Shown here piece by piece: positions 27,438-36,178 of a DNA stretch of 64,000 bases; within the stretch, counting starts at the first letter, position 1, and every line of letters starts with the position of its first letter. Below the pieces are notes generated by a model. The model was not told where the DNA came from, searched no databases, and was given only the letters and a program-made list of their open reading frames with translations. Where the stretch lies: positions 1-64,000 of the forward strand of contig DATMRW010000014.1 in assembly GCA_035565775.1 (NCBI GenBank). The letters are read 5' to 3'. Both the position numbers and the translations under genes were made by a program. Source of the DNA: PRO6 sp035565775. Its GTDB lineage: Bacteria; Pseudomonadota; Alphaproteobacteria; Rhizobiales; Xanthobacteraceae.

Positions 27438-28136
27438 TTAAAGATAGGACGCCTTCACGACCGGCGAATTGCGCAACTCGTCCGACGTTCCCTTCATGGT
27501 GATCTCGCCGAGATCGAGGACATAGCCGGACTGTGCGACATCGAGCGCGATCGCGGCATTCTGCTCCACCACCAGCACCGCCGTGCCGTCGGCGCTGATC
27601 TGGCGAATGATCTCGAAAATTTCCTCGACGATCTTTGGCGCCAGCCCGAGCGACGGCTCGTCGAGCAGCAGGAACGACGGCTTGCCCATCAGGGCGCGGG
27701 CAATCGCCAGCATCTGCTGCTCGCCGCCGGACAGCGTGCGCGCCGGCTGATCGCGCCGCGCCCGCAGACTCGGGAAGACATCGAGCAGGCGCTCGCTCTC
27801 CGCCGCGATGTCGATGGTGCCGCGCTTGAGAAAGCCGCCGAGCCGCAGATTGTCGGCGACGCTGAGCGAGAGAAACAGTTCGCGCTGCTCGGGCACGAGC
27901 GCCACGCCGGCGCGCAGCGCGCGGTCCGGCGTCTCGTTCGGCAGCGGCTTGCCGTCAAGCTCGACCGCGCCTGCGCTGCGCGGCAGAAGGCCGACGATCG
28001 CCTTCAGCAGGGTGGATTTGCCGGCGCCGTTGGCGCCGAGCAGGGTCACGATCGAGCCGCGCGGCACTTCGAGGCTGACACCGTGGATGACGGTCTTTTT
28101 GCCGTAGCCGGCTTGAAGATCACGAACTGAAAGCAT
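27438..28136 (-). CDS. livF: branched-chain-type ABC transporter ATP-binding protein LivF
   Basis: ATPase of a HAAT-family importer, 232 aa. Walker A LLGANGAGKST (34-42), signature TLSGGEQQMLAIARAL, Walker B FLLLDEPSLGLAP. Compact LivF type, no extra insert. Start at 28136 (MLSVRDLQAGYG) overlaps the end of livG; an earlier in-frame Met lies five codons upstream. Last gene of the eight-gene IclR-linked operon running 34480 to 27438. Confidence 0.93.
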   Translation of the reverse strand: MLSVRDLQAGYGKKTVIHGVSLEVPRGSIVTLLGANGAGKSTLLKAIVGLLPRSAGAVELDGKPLPNETPDRALRAGVALVPEQRELFLSLSVADNLRLGGFLKRGTIDIAAESERLLDVFPSLRARRDQPARTLSGGEQQMLAIARALMGKPSFLLLDEPSLGLAPKIVEEIFEIIRQISADGTAVLVVEQNAAIALDVAQSGYVLDLGEITMKGTSDELRNSPVVKASYL

Positions 28137-28908
28137 GTGCCGCCTTCTCACCCAGATAGGCCTTGATCACTTCCGGCGACTGCCGGACTTCGTCCGGATT
28201 GCCCTCGGCGATCTTCTGGCCGAAATTCAACACGCTGATGCGATCGGAGATCGTCATCACGAGAGCCATCACGTGATCGATCAACAGGATCGTGAGGCCG
28301 CGCTTGGCGCGCAGGTCGAGCAGGATCTCGTTGAGCGAATCGACCTCGGCCGCGCGCAAGCCCGCCGCCGGCTCATCGAGCAGCAATAATTTCGGACGCG
28401 TCGCCAGCGCGCGCGCAATCTCGAGCCGCCGCTGCTTGCCGAACGGCAGCGCCGCCGCCTCGACATGTTCGTCATCGGCAAGGCCGACGAGATCGAGCAG
28501 CTCGCGCGCCTGCTCTCGTCCCGCTGCTTCCGAGCGCCGCCACGCGCCGCTGTGCAGCGCGCCGCTCACGGCGCTGCAGGCGAAATGGCGGTCGAGCCCG
28601 ACCAGCACATTTTCCAGCGCCGTCATCTCGCCGAACAGCTCGGTGTTCTGGAAGGTGCGGGCGACGCCGCGGCGATTGATGCCGCTCGGCGCGCCGCCGT
28701 CGATGCGCTCGCCCTCGAAGGCGACCTGCCCTTCGGTTGCGGAATAGATGCCGGTGATGACGTTGAGCAGCGTGCTCTTGCCCGCGCCGTTCGGCCCGAT
28801 CACCGCATGGATCGAGCCCGGCGCGACGCCGATCGACACCCCGTTGAGCGCGACCAGCCCGCCGAAGCGAACGGTGACATTGTCGACGCTGAGGAGCTTT
28901 CCGGTCAT
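28120..28908 (-). CDS. livG: branched-chain-type ABC transporter ATP-binding protein LivG
   Basis: 262 aa. Walker A VIGPNGAGKST (37-46), the LivG insert region NRRGVARTFQNTELFGEMTA, signature-like LPFGKQRRLEIARALA (Gly-Lys-Gln in place of Ser-Gly-Gly-Gln, a common LivG variant), Walker B LLLLDEPAAGL. ATG at 28908 overlaps the livM stop by four bases; upstream open frame belongs to livM read in another phase. Works with LivF on the LivHM channel. Confidence 0.93.
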   Translation of the reverse strand: MTGKLLSVDNVTVRFGGLVALNGVSIGVAPGSIHAVIGPNGAGKSTLLNVITGIYSATEGQVAFEGERIDGGAPSGINRRGVARTFQNTELFGEMTALENVLVGLDRHFACSAVSGALHSGAWRRSEAAGREQARELLDLVGLADDEHVEAAALPFGKQRRLEIARALATRPKLLLLDEPAAGLRAAEVDSLNEILLDLRAKRGLTILLIDHVMALVMTISDRISVLNFGQKIAEGNPDEVRQSPEVIKAYLGEKAAHAFSS

Positions 28909-29846
28909 TTGCCGCGCCCTCCGAGCTTGAACAGGTTGATGCTGGCAAGGCCGGTCGGCCGCAGCACGATGAAGGCGAGCAGCATCACCGCGAACACGAG
29001 GCCGAGATAGGACTGGAAGGCCTGCAGGAAGTCGGGAAGGATCACAAATACCGCGCTGCCGATCGCCGCGCCGAGCGGCGACATCATCCCGCCGACGACG
29101 GCGATGGCGAGGAAGTAGACGGTCTGGGTGATGCCGAACTGCGCCGGATCGAGATAGGTCGAGAGCGGCGCGAGAAGGCCGCCGCCGACCGCGCCGAGAA
29201 AGCCGCTCGCGCCGAACGCCGCCGCCTTGTAGCGCAGCACGTTGAGGCCCATCGCCTCCGCCGCCGTCTCGCTCTGCCGGATCGCCGCAAACGCACGGCC
29301 GATGTGCGACTGGTTGAGGTTGCGGACGAGCAGGAACAGAAGCGCCGTGACCGGAATGATGACGTAATAGAGCTGGCCGCCGTTCTCGAGCGTGCGGCCA
29401 AAAATCTCGAACGGCGGCACCGGCATGCCGGCCGCGCCGCCCGTCAGCACATCCGAATGGACGAGGGCGATCTGCACAATTGCGGTCACCGCCATGGTGG
29501 CGAGCGCAAGGTAATGGCCGGCGACGCGCAGCGTCATCAGCCCCAGCAGGTAGCCGAACAGCGCGACGATGATCGCGATCACCGGAATGCCGAGCCAGAG
29601 CGGCACGCCCCAGGACGTCGCGAGGATCGCCGAGCCATAGCCGCCGAGCGCGACGAAGGCCGACTGCGCAAGCGATATCTGGCCGGCAAAACCGGTGACG
29701 ACGACGAGTCCCAGCACCACCAGCGCGGTGCCAGCGATCAGGCAAAGCTGAAACAGATGGAATTCGGCAAGGAAATGGGGCGCGGCGAAGAACGCCGCGA
29801 TCCCGATCGCCGTCATGATGGCCGTAGTGGCTGAGCGCATGACCAT
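28905..29846 (-). CDS. livM: branched-chain-type ABC transporter permease LivM
   Basis: 313 aa inner-membrane permease with about eight to nine helices, for example LCLIAGTALVVLGLVVVTGF and LAFIVLRPTGLASINLF. The LivM signature GFAGQISLAQSAFVALGGYG (near 52-71) and AFAAIRQSETAAEAMGLNVL (EAA-like loop contacting the ATPases) are present. Four-base spacing from livH and overlap with livG indicate coupling. Confidence 0.92.
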   Translation of the reverse strand: MVMRSATTAIMTAIGIAAFFAAPHFLAEFHLFQLCLIAGTALVVLGLVVVTGFAGQISLAQSAFVALGGYGSAILATSWGVPLWLGIPVIAIIVALFGYLLGLMTLRVAGHYLALATMAVTAIVQIALVHSDVLTGGAAGMPVPPFEIFGRTLENGGQLYYVIIPVTALLFLLVRNLNQSHIGRAFAAIRQSETAAEAMGLNVLRYKAAAFGASGFLGAVGGGLLAPLSTYLDPAQFGITQTVYFLAIAVVGGMMSPLGAAIGSAVFVILPDFLQAFQSYLGLVFAVMLLAFIVLRPTGLASINLFKLGGRGK

Positions 29847-29850
29847 GGCG

Positions 29851-30717
29851 CTATACCTTCTTGACCGAGAGGACGCCCAGCAGTCCCTGCGGGCGCACCA
29901 GCACGACGGCGACGAGAATGCCGTAGCTGATCATGTCCTTCAGCGCGCTGGAGATGTAGGTGCCGGCCAGGCCCTCGAGGATGCCGAGCATGATGCCGCC
30001 AAGCACCGCGCCGGGCAGGCTGCTGAAGCCGCCGAGGATCGCCGCAGTAAAGCCCTTGATGCCGATCAGGCCCATGTCCGGCGACAGCGTCAGGAGCGGC
30101 GCAACAAGAATGCCGGCGACGGTGGCGAGCACGGACGCAAGGATCCAGATCAGCAGAAACACGTGGGAGACGCGGACGCCGATCAGGCTCGCGCCGACGC
30201 GGTTGTCGCAAGCCGCCATGATCGCCTTGCCGAACAGCGTGCGCTCGAATAGGACGAACAACAGCGCCAGAATGCCGAGCGAGACGCCGACGATGGCGAG
30301 ATTGGCCGGCACCAGAAGCACGCCGAGGAATTCGACGGACGACGGCGACAGCAGGAACGGAAACGGCCACGCATTCGGGCCCATATAGGCCCGCAAGAAT
30401 TCGCGTAGCACGGTGCCGATGGCGAGGCTGGCGATGATCCGCGCCAGCAGCGAGGCGTTTCGCAGCGGCCACATGAAGCCGCCATAGATGAGGGCGCCAA
30501 GCAGCACCGACATCGCCAGCGCGAACACCACCGCCGGCCAGAACGGCAGACCGATCAAGCCTTGCGCAATCAGCACCAGATAGGCACCGAACGTAACCTG
30601 ATCGCCGTAGCCGAAATGAACGACTCCGGTTCCCTTGTGAATCAGCACGAAGCCGAGCGCGATCAGCGCGTAGACGGCTCCGGCGGTGACAGAACTGACC
30701 AGGACTTGCGCAAGCAT
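29851..30717 (-). CDS. livH: branched-chain-type ABC transporter permease LivH
   Basis: 288 aa permease. Hydrophobic throughout; begins LVSSVTAGAVYALIALGFVL and continues with the LivH motif IHKGTGVVHFGYGDQVTFGA; the EAA-like loop is CDNRVGASLIGVRVSHVFLL; ends VAVVLVRPQGLLGVLSVKKV. Encoded 7 bases after the RidA gene in the same operon, so it imports the compound degraded by the ligase/MaoC enzymes encoded upstream. Confidence 0.92.
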   Translation of the reverse strand: MLAQVLVSSVTAGAVYALIALGFVLIHKGTGVVHFGYGDQVTFGAYLVLIAQGLIGLPFWPAVVFALAMSVLLGALIYGGFMWPLRNASLLARIIASLAIGTVLREFLRAYMGPNAWPFPFLLSPSSVEFLGVLLVPANLAIVGVSLGILALLFVLFERTLFGKAIMAACDNRVGASLIGVRVSHVFLLIWILASVLATVAGILVAPLLTLSPDMGLIGIKGFTAAILGGFSSLPGAVLGGIMLGILEGLAGTYISSALKDMISYGILVAVVLVRPQGLLGVLSVKKV

Positions 30718-30724
30718 GACGATC

Positions 30725-31114
30725 TCAGAGCGCCGCGATGCCCTTGATCTCGATCAGCGCGCCGGGCCGAACGAGACCTTTCACCACCACGCCGGTCGCA
30801 GCAGGCCACGGCGGCCCCTGGAAAAATTCGCGGCGCAAGCTGGCGGTCTTTTTGTATTCCTCGAGGCACAGCACATAGTCCGTCGTCTCGATGATGTTGC
30901 GCAGACTGCCGCCCGCCCGCTCCAGCACCCGCTCGAACTTCTTGAAGATCCAGCGGGTCTGCTCGACGATATCGCCGGGGCCGACGATCTGTCCCTTGTC
31001 GTCGGTTGCGGTGGTGCCCGACAAAAAGATCAGGTTGCCGACGCGCACCGCCGGCGAGAACGTCCACTTCTCGGGCCAATTGTCGCTGGGGACGATGGAC
31101 TCATAGATCGACAT
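30725..31114 (-). CDS. RidA family protein (YjgF/YER057c/UK114)
   Basis: 129 aa, trimeric cytoplasmic enzyme family that hydrolyses reactive enamine/imine intermediates. Seen: FSPAVRVGNLIFLSGTTATD, TRWIFKKFERVLERAGGSLR, and ATGVVVKGLVRPGALIEIKG; the Arg in VRPGALIEI corresponds to the active-site Arg of the RidA group. Many RidA paralogs in catabolic operons act on specific substrates, such as aminoacrylate-like products. Its place between the acyl-CoA ligase and the transporter genes suggests an amine-containing or carbamate-like substrate, which is speculative. Confidence 0.9.
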   Translation of the reverse strand: MSIYESIVPSDNWPEKWTFSPAVRVGNLIFLSGTTATDDKGQIVGPGDIVEQTRWIFKKFERVLERAGGSLRNIIETTDYVLCLEEYKKTASLRREFFQGPPWPAATGVVVKGLVRPGALIEIKGIAAL

Positions 31115-31125
31115 GGGTTCTCCTT

Positions 31126-32748
31126 TCAGGCGCGAGCGCGCAAGGCAAAGCGTTGGATCTTGCCGGTCTCGGTCTTCGGCAGGCTGTCGAGATACTCGAT
31201 GACGCGCGGAAACTGATGCTTGCCGACGGTCGCCTTCACCGCCTTCACCAGCTCCTCGCTCAGCGCATCGCTGCCGGCGAAGCCGGGGCGCAGCACGACA
31301 TAGGCGGCGACGATCTGGCCGCGCATCTCGTCGGGCTTGCCGACCACGGCGGCCTCAGCAACCGCCGGGTGCTTGAGCAGCGCGCTTTCGACTTCGAACG
31401 GACCGATACGATAGCCCGCGCTCTTGATCATGTCGTCAGCGCGGCCCTCGAACCAGAAATAGCCGTCGGCCTCGCGGCGGCCAAGATCGCCGGTGACGAT
31501 CCAGCCATGACGCAGCAGGTTGGCGCTTGCGTCCGCGTCGTTCCAGTAGTTCAGCCAGTAGCGGCAGTCGGGATCGGCGCGTTTGGCGATATAGCCGATT
31601 TCGCCCGCCCCCAGCTCCGCGCCGGCTTCATTGATGACCGCCATACGATAGCCCGGACAGGGCAGCCCCATCGAGCCGGCTTTCACTTCCATGTTGATGG
31701 CATTGTAGTTGCCGATCGGCAGCGCATATTCGGTCGCGCCGAAATGATCCATCGGCGTGAGGCCCCAGACGCGGCGGAACGATTCCACAACCTTGGCGTT
31801 GAGCGGCTCGCCGCAGCTCGAGATCGCGCGCAGCCTGATCTTCGGCCGCGTCAAGGCCTCGTCGTCGAGCACCAGCAGGCCGCGCAGCAGCGTCGGCGTG
31901 GTGGCGAGGTTGGTGACGCCGTAGCGTTCGATGGTGTCGAGCGTGACCTCTGCGGTCGGATTCTGGGCGACCGAGATCACGGTGCCGCCGGCGGCGAGCG
32001 CGCCGAGATAGCAAACGAAGCCGTAGCCCCAGCCGGGGTCGCCGGTCGGCCACAGGATGTCGTCGGCGCGCATGTCGAGGCCGAAGGTGATGTAGGGCCA
32101 GATCGCGGACAGGAAGTTGACGGCGATGGTGCCGCCCTTGGGCTGGCCGGTCGAGCCCGAGGTGTAGATGATCGCCGCCGGATCGTCGCGGTCGCGCAGC
32201 ACGCAGTCGAACTGCGCGGACTGCTGCGCAGTCTCCGCGACGAAATCGATCGCATTGGCAGGCAGCGCATTGCCCCTGGCGACGACGATCAGCTTGCCGG
32301 CGAAATCGGCCGGCACCTGATTGACCACATCGCTATGGGTGACAAGGATCTTTGCCTGGCCGTGGCCGAGGCGATAGCCGACCGCATCCGGACCAAAGCC
32401 GGTAAAGATCGGGACATAGATCGCGCCGATCTTGAGCGCGCCCAGAATCGCAATCAACACCTCCGGGCCACGCGGCATCAGGCCGGCGACGCGATCGCCG
32501 GCAACGACGCCCTCGCGCCTCAGCAGATTGGCGAAACGGTTGCTCGCCTCGGACAGCTCGCGGTAGCTCAGCCGCCGCTCGGAGCCGTCGCGATCGATCG
32601 CGATCAGCGCGGTGCGGTCGGTGCCGGCGTGGCGATCGACGATCGAGGCGCCGAGCGAAACCTTTTCGCCGGCCTTCCAACCCAAAGCTTCATGTGCCTG
32701 CGCCCAGTCGAACGACTCAATCGCCGCGGCATAACTCTCAAACGACAT
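31126..32748 (-). CDS. acyl-CoA synthetase (AMP-dependent, ANL superfamily)
   Basis: 540 aa. Activates a carboxylic acid to its CoA ester through an acyl-adenylate. Seen: P-loop IIYTSGSTGQPKGG (193-206), GATEYALP near residue 330, TGDLGRREADGYFWFEGRAD with the adenylate-binding Asp, hinge ADDMIKSAGYRIGPFEVE, and catalytic Lys in PKTETGKIQRFAL near the C-terminus. The sequence looks like medium-chain/propionate-type or benzoate-type ligases; specificity cannot be read. Adjacent MaoC hydratase and Liv transporter genes put it as the entry step for an imported acid. ATG at 32748. Confidence 0.87.
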   Translation of the reverse strand: MSFESYAAAIESFDWAQAHEALGWKAGEKVSLGASIVDRHAGTDRTALIAIDRDGSERRLSYRELSEASNRFANLLRREGVVAGDRVAGLMPRGPEVLIAILGALKIGAIYVPIFTGFGPDAVGYRLGHGQAKILVTHSDVVNQVPADFAGKLIVVARGNALPANAIDFVAETAQQSAQFDCVLRDRDDPAAIIYTSGSTGQPKGGTIAVNFLSAIWPYITFGLDMRADDILWPTGDPGWGYGFVCYLGALAAGGTVISVAQNPTAEVTLDTIERYGVTNLATTPTLLRGLLVLDDEALTRPKIRLRAISSCGEPLNAKVVESFRRVWGLTPMDHFGATEYALPIGNYNAINMEVKAGSMGLPCPGYRMAVINEAGAELGAGEIGYIAKRADPDCRYWLNYWNDADASANLLRHGWIVTGDLGRREADGYFWFEGRADDMIKSAGYRIGPFEVESALLKHPAVAEAAVVGKPDEMRGQIVAAYVVLRPGFAGSDALSEELVKAVKATVGKHQFPRVIEYLDSLPKTETGKIQRFALRARA

Positions 32749-32765
32749 TCAGATTTTCCGTTCCA

Positions 32766-33236
32766 TCACGCAGCGGACGCTTGGCATTGCAGCAGATAGC
32801 TGTGATGGCCTTCGAGCACGATCTCATCGTGTTGATTGATGAGGCTGACATTGAAGCGAACCAGCGCCGCGGTGCGGCCCGGCTTGCGATCGATCGAGGC
32901 GACCTCGAAGCGGCTCGTGAGCGTATCGTTCACGAAGACCGGCTTGAGATAGCGGGCGCCCTGGTCGACGAATGCGACCATCGCGTCTTCGAGCTGATGC
33001 GACATCGGCGTTGCACCCAGCGCCGACATCGACATCACCAGCAAGCCATGGGCGAGACGCTTGCCGAACCGCGTCTGCGCCGCATAGGCGTCGTCGTAGT
33101 GGATCGGGTGATCGTCCCCAGTCATTCGCGCAAAGGCCTGGAACTGATCGTCTCCGACCTGTCGCGGCAGGCCAGAAAAAGTCTGGCCTACACGCAAGTC
33201 ATCGGCGAAGAGCTGCGGCTCACCCGATCCGCTCAT
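32766..33236 (-). CDS. MaoC family (R)-specific enoyl-CoA hydratase-like protein
   Basis: 156 aa single hot-dog fold. The hydratase-2 motif is present: FARMTGDDHPIHYDDAYAAQ, with Asp and His of the catalytic pair spaced as expected, followed by RFGKRLAHGLLVMSMSALG. This acts on CoA or ACP thioesters, adding water across a double bond. ATG overlaps the stop of the preceding solute-binding protein gene by four bases and the ligase follows 17 bases later, so it belongs firmly to the operon. Confidence 0.88.
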   Translation of the reverse strand: MSGSGEPQLFADDLRVGQTFSGLPRQVGDDQFQAFARMTGDDHPIHYDDAYAAQTRFGKRLAHGLLVMSMSALGATPMSHQLEDAMVAFVDQGARYLKPVFVNDTLTSRFEVASIDRKPGRTAALVRFNVSLINQHDEIVLEGHHSYLLQCQASAA

Positions 33237-34480
33237 TTCTTGCTCTCGCCTTCGGTCGCGGTGACGACAGCCGGCAGCATCTTGCGGCTGAGGTCGCCCT
33301 GGATCTCCACGACCATCGCGGACTGGTTGCCCTCGCGGATCGACGGCCCGAAGGTCGTCGGCAGGGTGACGCCGGTCTCAAAGTTCTTGATCGACTCGAG
33401 CGCCTTGATGAAGCCTTCCTGGGTCGGCTTGTCGCCGGCGCGCTTGAGGCCCTCGACGAACACTAGCGCGCCGCCATAGCCGAGCACGTCACCGAGGTCC
33501 GGGCGGCCCTGGCGGGCGAGATCCGGGAAGCGCTTCTCAAACGCTTCGCGGAATTTCACCGCGGCCGGCTCGTTGCCTTCCGGCAGCACCTTGAGCGTCA
33601 CGATGTTCTGGGTGCCCTTGGCGGCCTCGCCGACGATCTCCGGATATTTCCGGCTGCCGGCGGAGTTCGCGCCCATGATCGTTGCCTTGAGGCCGAGCTG
33701 CTTGGCCTGGCGGGTGATGATCGCCGACGGGTTCGGGTAGCCGTAGACGATGACGACGTCCGGCTCGGTCTGCTTGACGCGCGAGAGCTGCGCGGTGAAG
33801 TCGGTGTCGGCGACGTTGAAGACCTCGTCGCTGACCAGCTTCACCTTGCGGTCGGTCAGGCGGCCGATGACGCTTTCGCCGCCGCGCTTGCCGTATTCAT
33901 CGGACTGGCGGACGAGCGCGATCTTCTGCGCCTTGAGGTGGTCGATGACGTAGTCGGCGATCGCCACGCCCTGCTGGCGGTCATTCATCGGGCCGGTGCG
34001 GAACACGGTCGGGATCGGCGGCTCGGTGACGGCAGGGGTCGAGAACACCGAGATGAACGTCGGGGTCTTCGACGAGCGGAAGGTCGGGACGAGGGCCTGG
34101 CCCACGGCGCTTGCGGCCGGGCCGAACACGGCAAAGACCTTCTCCTGGTCGGCGAGGCGCTTGAACGCGGCGATGCCCTTCGGCGGCGAGGATTCGTCGT
34201 CGAGCGAAACCCACTCGATCTGGCGGCCATGAATGCCGCCGGCGGCGTTGGCTTCTTCAAAAGCAATGGTCGCGCCGGCGAGGTTGCCGGTGCCGAAAAT
34301 CGCGAGCGGGCCGGTCAGGCTGCCGAGCACGCCGACCTTGATCGTCTTGTCCGTCACGCCCGGCTCTGCGGCCCAGCCTGTCGTCGCGGGCGCAAGCGCA
34401 ACCAGCGAAGCGGCCGCCACCAGCGCAAGCGCGGTGCGGCGAAGAATGCCTTGGCTGCGAGATTTTCCTTGATCGACCAT
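33233..34480 (-). CDS. ABC transporter solute-binding protein, LivK/HAAT type
   Basis: 415 aa periplasmic ligand-binding protein, first gene of the operon. Signal: KSRSQGILRRTALALVAAAS then LVALAPATTGWAAEPG, cleavage after WAA. Core begins TIKVGVLGSLTGPLAIFGTG; later YGKRGGESVIGRLTDRKVKL and NVADTDFTAQLSRVKQTEPD, the second-lobe signature. ATG at 34480 is chosen because AGGAGGGGAT lies just upstream; the longer frame to 34567 runs through the operator region. Opposite orientation to the iclR gene with a 128-bp shared promoter. Confidence 0.9.
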   Translation of the reverse strand: MVDQGKSRSQGILRRTALALVAAASLVALAPATTGWAAEPGVTDKTIKVGVLGSLTGPLAIFGTGNLAGATIAFEEANAAGGIHGRQIEWVSLDDESSPPKGIAAFKRLADQEKVFAVFGPAASAVGQALVPTFRSSKTPTFISVFSTPAVTEPPIPTVFRTGPMNDRQQGVAIADYVIDHLKAQKIALVRQSDEYGKRGGESVIGRLTDRKVKLVSDEVFNVADTDFTAQLSRVKQTEPDVVIVYGYPNPSAIITRQAKQLGLKATIMGANSAGSRKYPEIVGEAAKGTQNIVTLKVLPEGNEPAAVKFREAFEKRFPDLARQGRPDLGDVLGYGGALVFVEGLKRAGDKPTQEGFIKALESIKNFETGVTLPTTFGPSIREGNQSAMVVEIQGDLSRKMLPAVVTATEGESKK

Positions 34481-34491
34481 ATCCCCTCCTG

Positions 34492-34513
34492 ATTTTTCGA
34501 TAATCGGAAAAAT
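34492..34513. promoter_or_regulatory. palindromic operator candidate in the IclR divergent promoter
   Basis: ATTTTT-CGAT-A-ATCG-GAAAAAT: outer 7-bp arms ATTTTTC/GAAAAAT around a CGAT-A-ATCG core, perfect except for one extra base. Located 12 bases upstream of the solute-binding protein start, in an AT-rich patch between that gene and iclR. Position and symmetry fit an IclR-family dimer/tetramer site controlling both directions. Confidence 0.55.
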
Positions 34514-34608
34514 TTCTTGATAAATGAAAATGATAGAGTATGTTCGACTCATGTCAAGTGACGGCAAATGTCGCGGGGACGGGTTTTATCCGTGAAAAGG
34601 GCCCGCTG

Positions 34609-35520
34609 ATGGGGAACGACTTGGAGAGGGATTTGGTCAGAGGCCAGCACAGGGGCGAGGACAACGGCCCGGAGAAAGGCGCGAAAGCCGACAACGATTC
34701 GCCGCTCGAGCGCTACTTTCGCGCGCTCGAAAGCATTGCGATCTCGCCCGATGGCTTGAGCGTGTCGGAGGTCGCCGAGACCTGCGACCTGCCGGTCGGC
34801 ACCGCGCATCGGCTGCTGCAGAACCTGCAGCGCGCGAATCTGATCGTCACCACCGGCGGCAAGCGCAAGGACTACCAGCTCGGCCAGCGGCTGCTGCGCC
34901 TGCTGCACGCCGGCAGCGACAGCGTCTGGCTTGCGATCACGGTTCAGCCGATCCTCAACGAGCTCGCCGACCGGCTCGGCGACACCTGCTATCTGGCGCG
35001 GCTTGCCGGCCACGAGGTGGTGTCGATCGCCTGGGCGGCGCCAAGCGACGGGCTGCGCGGCTATATCATTCCCGGCCACCGCCTCGCGCCGCACGTCGCG
35101 GCCTCGGCCAAGGCGATCATGGCATTCCAGTCGCCGGATCTGATCGAAAAGGCGCTCGCCGGCCCGCTGCAGAAAATGGCCGCCGGCACAAAGACCGAGC
35201 GCCACGAGATCGATGAAGATTATGCGCAGGTCGTGCGGCAGGGTTATGCGACCTGCTGGAACGAGATGGAGCTCGGGTTCGGCGCCATCGCAACGCCGAT
35301 CGAACTGCCGGATGTTGGCGTGATCTACAGCGTCGGCACCGCGGGGCTGATTGATCGGCTGACGCGCCGCCCCGAAGCCGAGACGGTGGAGCTTTTGCGA
35401 TCGGCGGTCGAGCCGCTGAAGCGCGCCTTGCGCGAGCGGGTGCCGCCGGAGCAGCGCGAGGCGACCGCGCGCAGCGGCGGCGCCCTACCGTCGGGGCGAG
35501 GCCTCGACCTGTCGCGCTGA
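34609..35520 (+). CDS. IclR family transcriptional regulator
   Basis: 303 aa DNA-binding regulator. Winged HTH: SPLERYFRALESIAISPDGL, SVSEVAETCDLPVGTAHRLL and QNLQRANLIV (about 35-85), then the IclR effector domain with GHRLAPHVAASAKAIMAFQS and DEDYAQVVRQGYATCWNEME. ATG at 34609 (MGNDLE) is preferred; an in-frame ATG at 34540 would translate through the promoter. Divergent from the eight-gene transport/ligase operon, which it most likely controls in response to the transported acid or its CoA ester. Confidence 0.9.
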   Translation: MGNDLERDLVRGQHRGEDNGPEKGAKADNDSPLERYFRALESIAISPDGLSVSEVAETCDLPVGTAHRLLQNLQRANLIVTTGGKRKDYQLGQRLLRLLHAGSDSVWLAITVQPILNELADRLGDTCYLARLAGHEVVSIAWAAPSDGLRGYIIPGHRLAPHVAASAKAIMAFQSPDLIEKALAGPLQKMAAGTKTERHEIDEDYAQVVRQGYATCWNEMELGFGAIATPIELPDVGVIYSVGTAGLIDRLTRRPEAETVELLRSAVEPLKRALRERVPPEQREATARSGGALPSGRGLDLSR

Positions 35521-35598
35521 GCGCGCCGCAGTAAAGCCGCTGTGGACTTCGCGCCCGGTTAACCGTTCGGTCGCAATCGGGTGCCTAGTCTTCGCCGC

Positions 35599-36162
35599 AT
35601 GGGCGACGATTCCCTGCACCTCAAGCCTCGTGCCGCGCCCGGCTTGCCGGGCCACCGGCGCCCGCCGCTCAGCAACCGTCTTGCGATCGTCGCAATGACG
35701 ATTCTCTGGATGCTCGTCGGCTACAAGCTTTTCCCGGAGCGCATTCAGGCGGCGCTCGCGCAGGCCGCCGGCTTCATCCGCTACCACACGCACGGCACGC
35801 AGGTGACAAGCGACGGCGCCCTGTTGCGACGCATGGCCATCTGCTTTAGTTCGGCGCGCCACAATTGCGTGATCGACGGCGACACGGTCTGGGTCGATGG
35901 CGAGAAGATCCGGCTCGCCGGCATCGACGCGCCGGAGATCGACGGCCGTTGCAGCTATGAGCGCGACCTCGCGCAACGGGCCTCGCACCGCCTCAGCGAA
36001 CTTTTGTCGGCCGAGCCGTTCACCGTGTCGCGCTCGGGCACCGACCGCTACGGCCGCACGCTCGGCGCGCTGCATCTGCAGGGCCACGGCGACGCCGGTT
36101 CGATATTGGTCCGCGAGGGGCTGGCGCGGGTCTGGACCGGCCGCCGCATGCCGTGGTGCTGA
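35599..36162 (+). CDS. thermonuclease (SNase) family protein, membrane-anchored
   Basis: 187 aa. An N-terminal hydrophobic segment LAIVAMTILWMLVGYKLF (about 28-45) anchors or exports it. SNase core with intact active-site pattern: VIDGDTVWVDGEKI (calcium Asp), RLAGIDAPEIDGRC (Arg, Asp, Glu), and SGTDRYGRTLGALHL (second Arg). So, unlike the paralog at 10355, this one should be catalytically competent for Ca-dependent nucleic-acid hydrolysis. Start ATG at 35599; an in-frame GTG lies at 35581. Ends 16 bases before a convergent gntR gene. Confidence 0.85.
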   Translation: MGDDSLHLKPRAAPGLPGHRRPPLSNRLAIVAMTILWMLVGYKLFPERIQAALAQAAGFIRYHTHGTQVTSDGALLRRMAICFSSARHNCVIDGDTVWVDGEKIRLAGIDAPEIDGRCSYERDLAQRASHRLSELLSAEPFTVSRSGTDRYGRTLGALHLQGHGDAGSILVREGLARVWTGRRMPWC

Positions 36163-36178
36163 CCAAAGCAAGCGGCAA

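Noticed and set aside
31006..32799. 597-codon plus-strand open frame opposite the acyl-CoA ligase
   Set aside because: Antisense shadow; the ligase on the minus strand has every motif.
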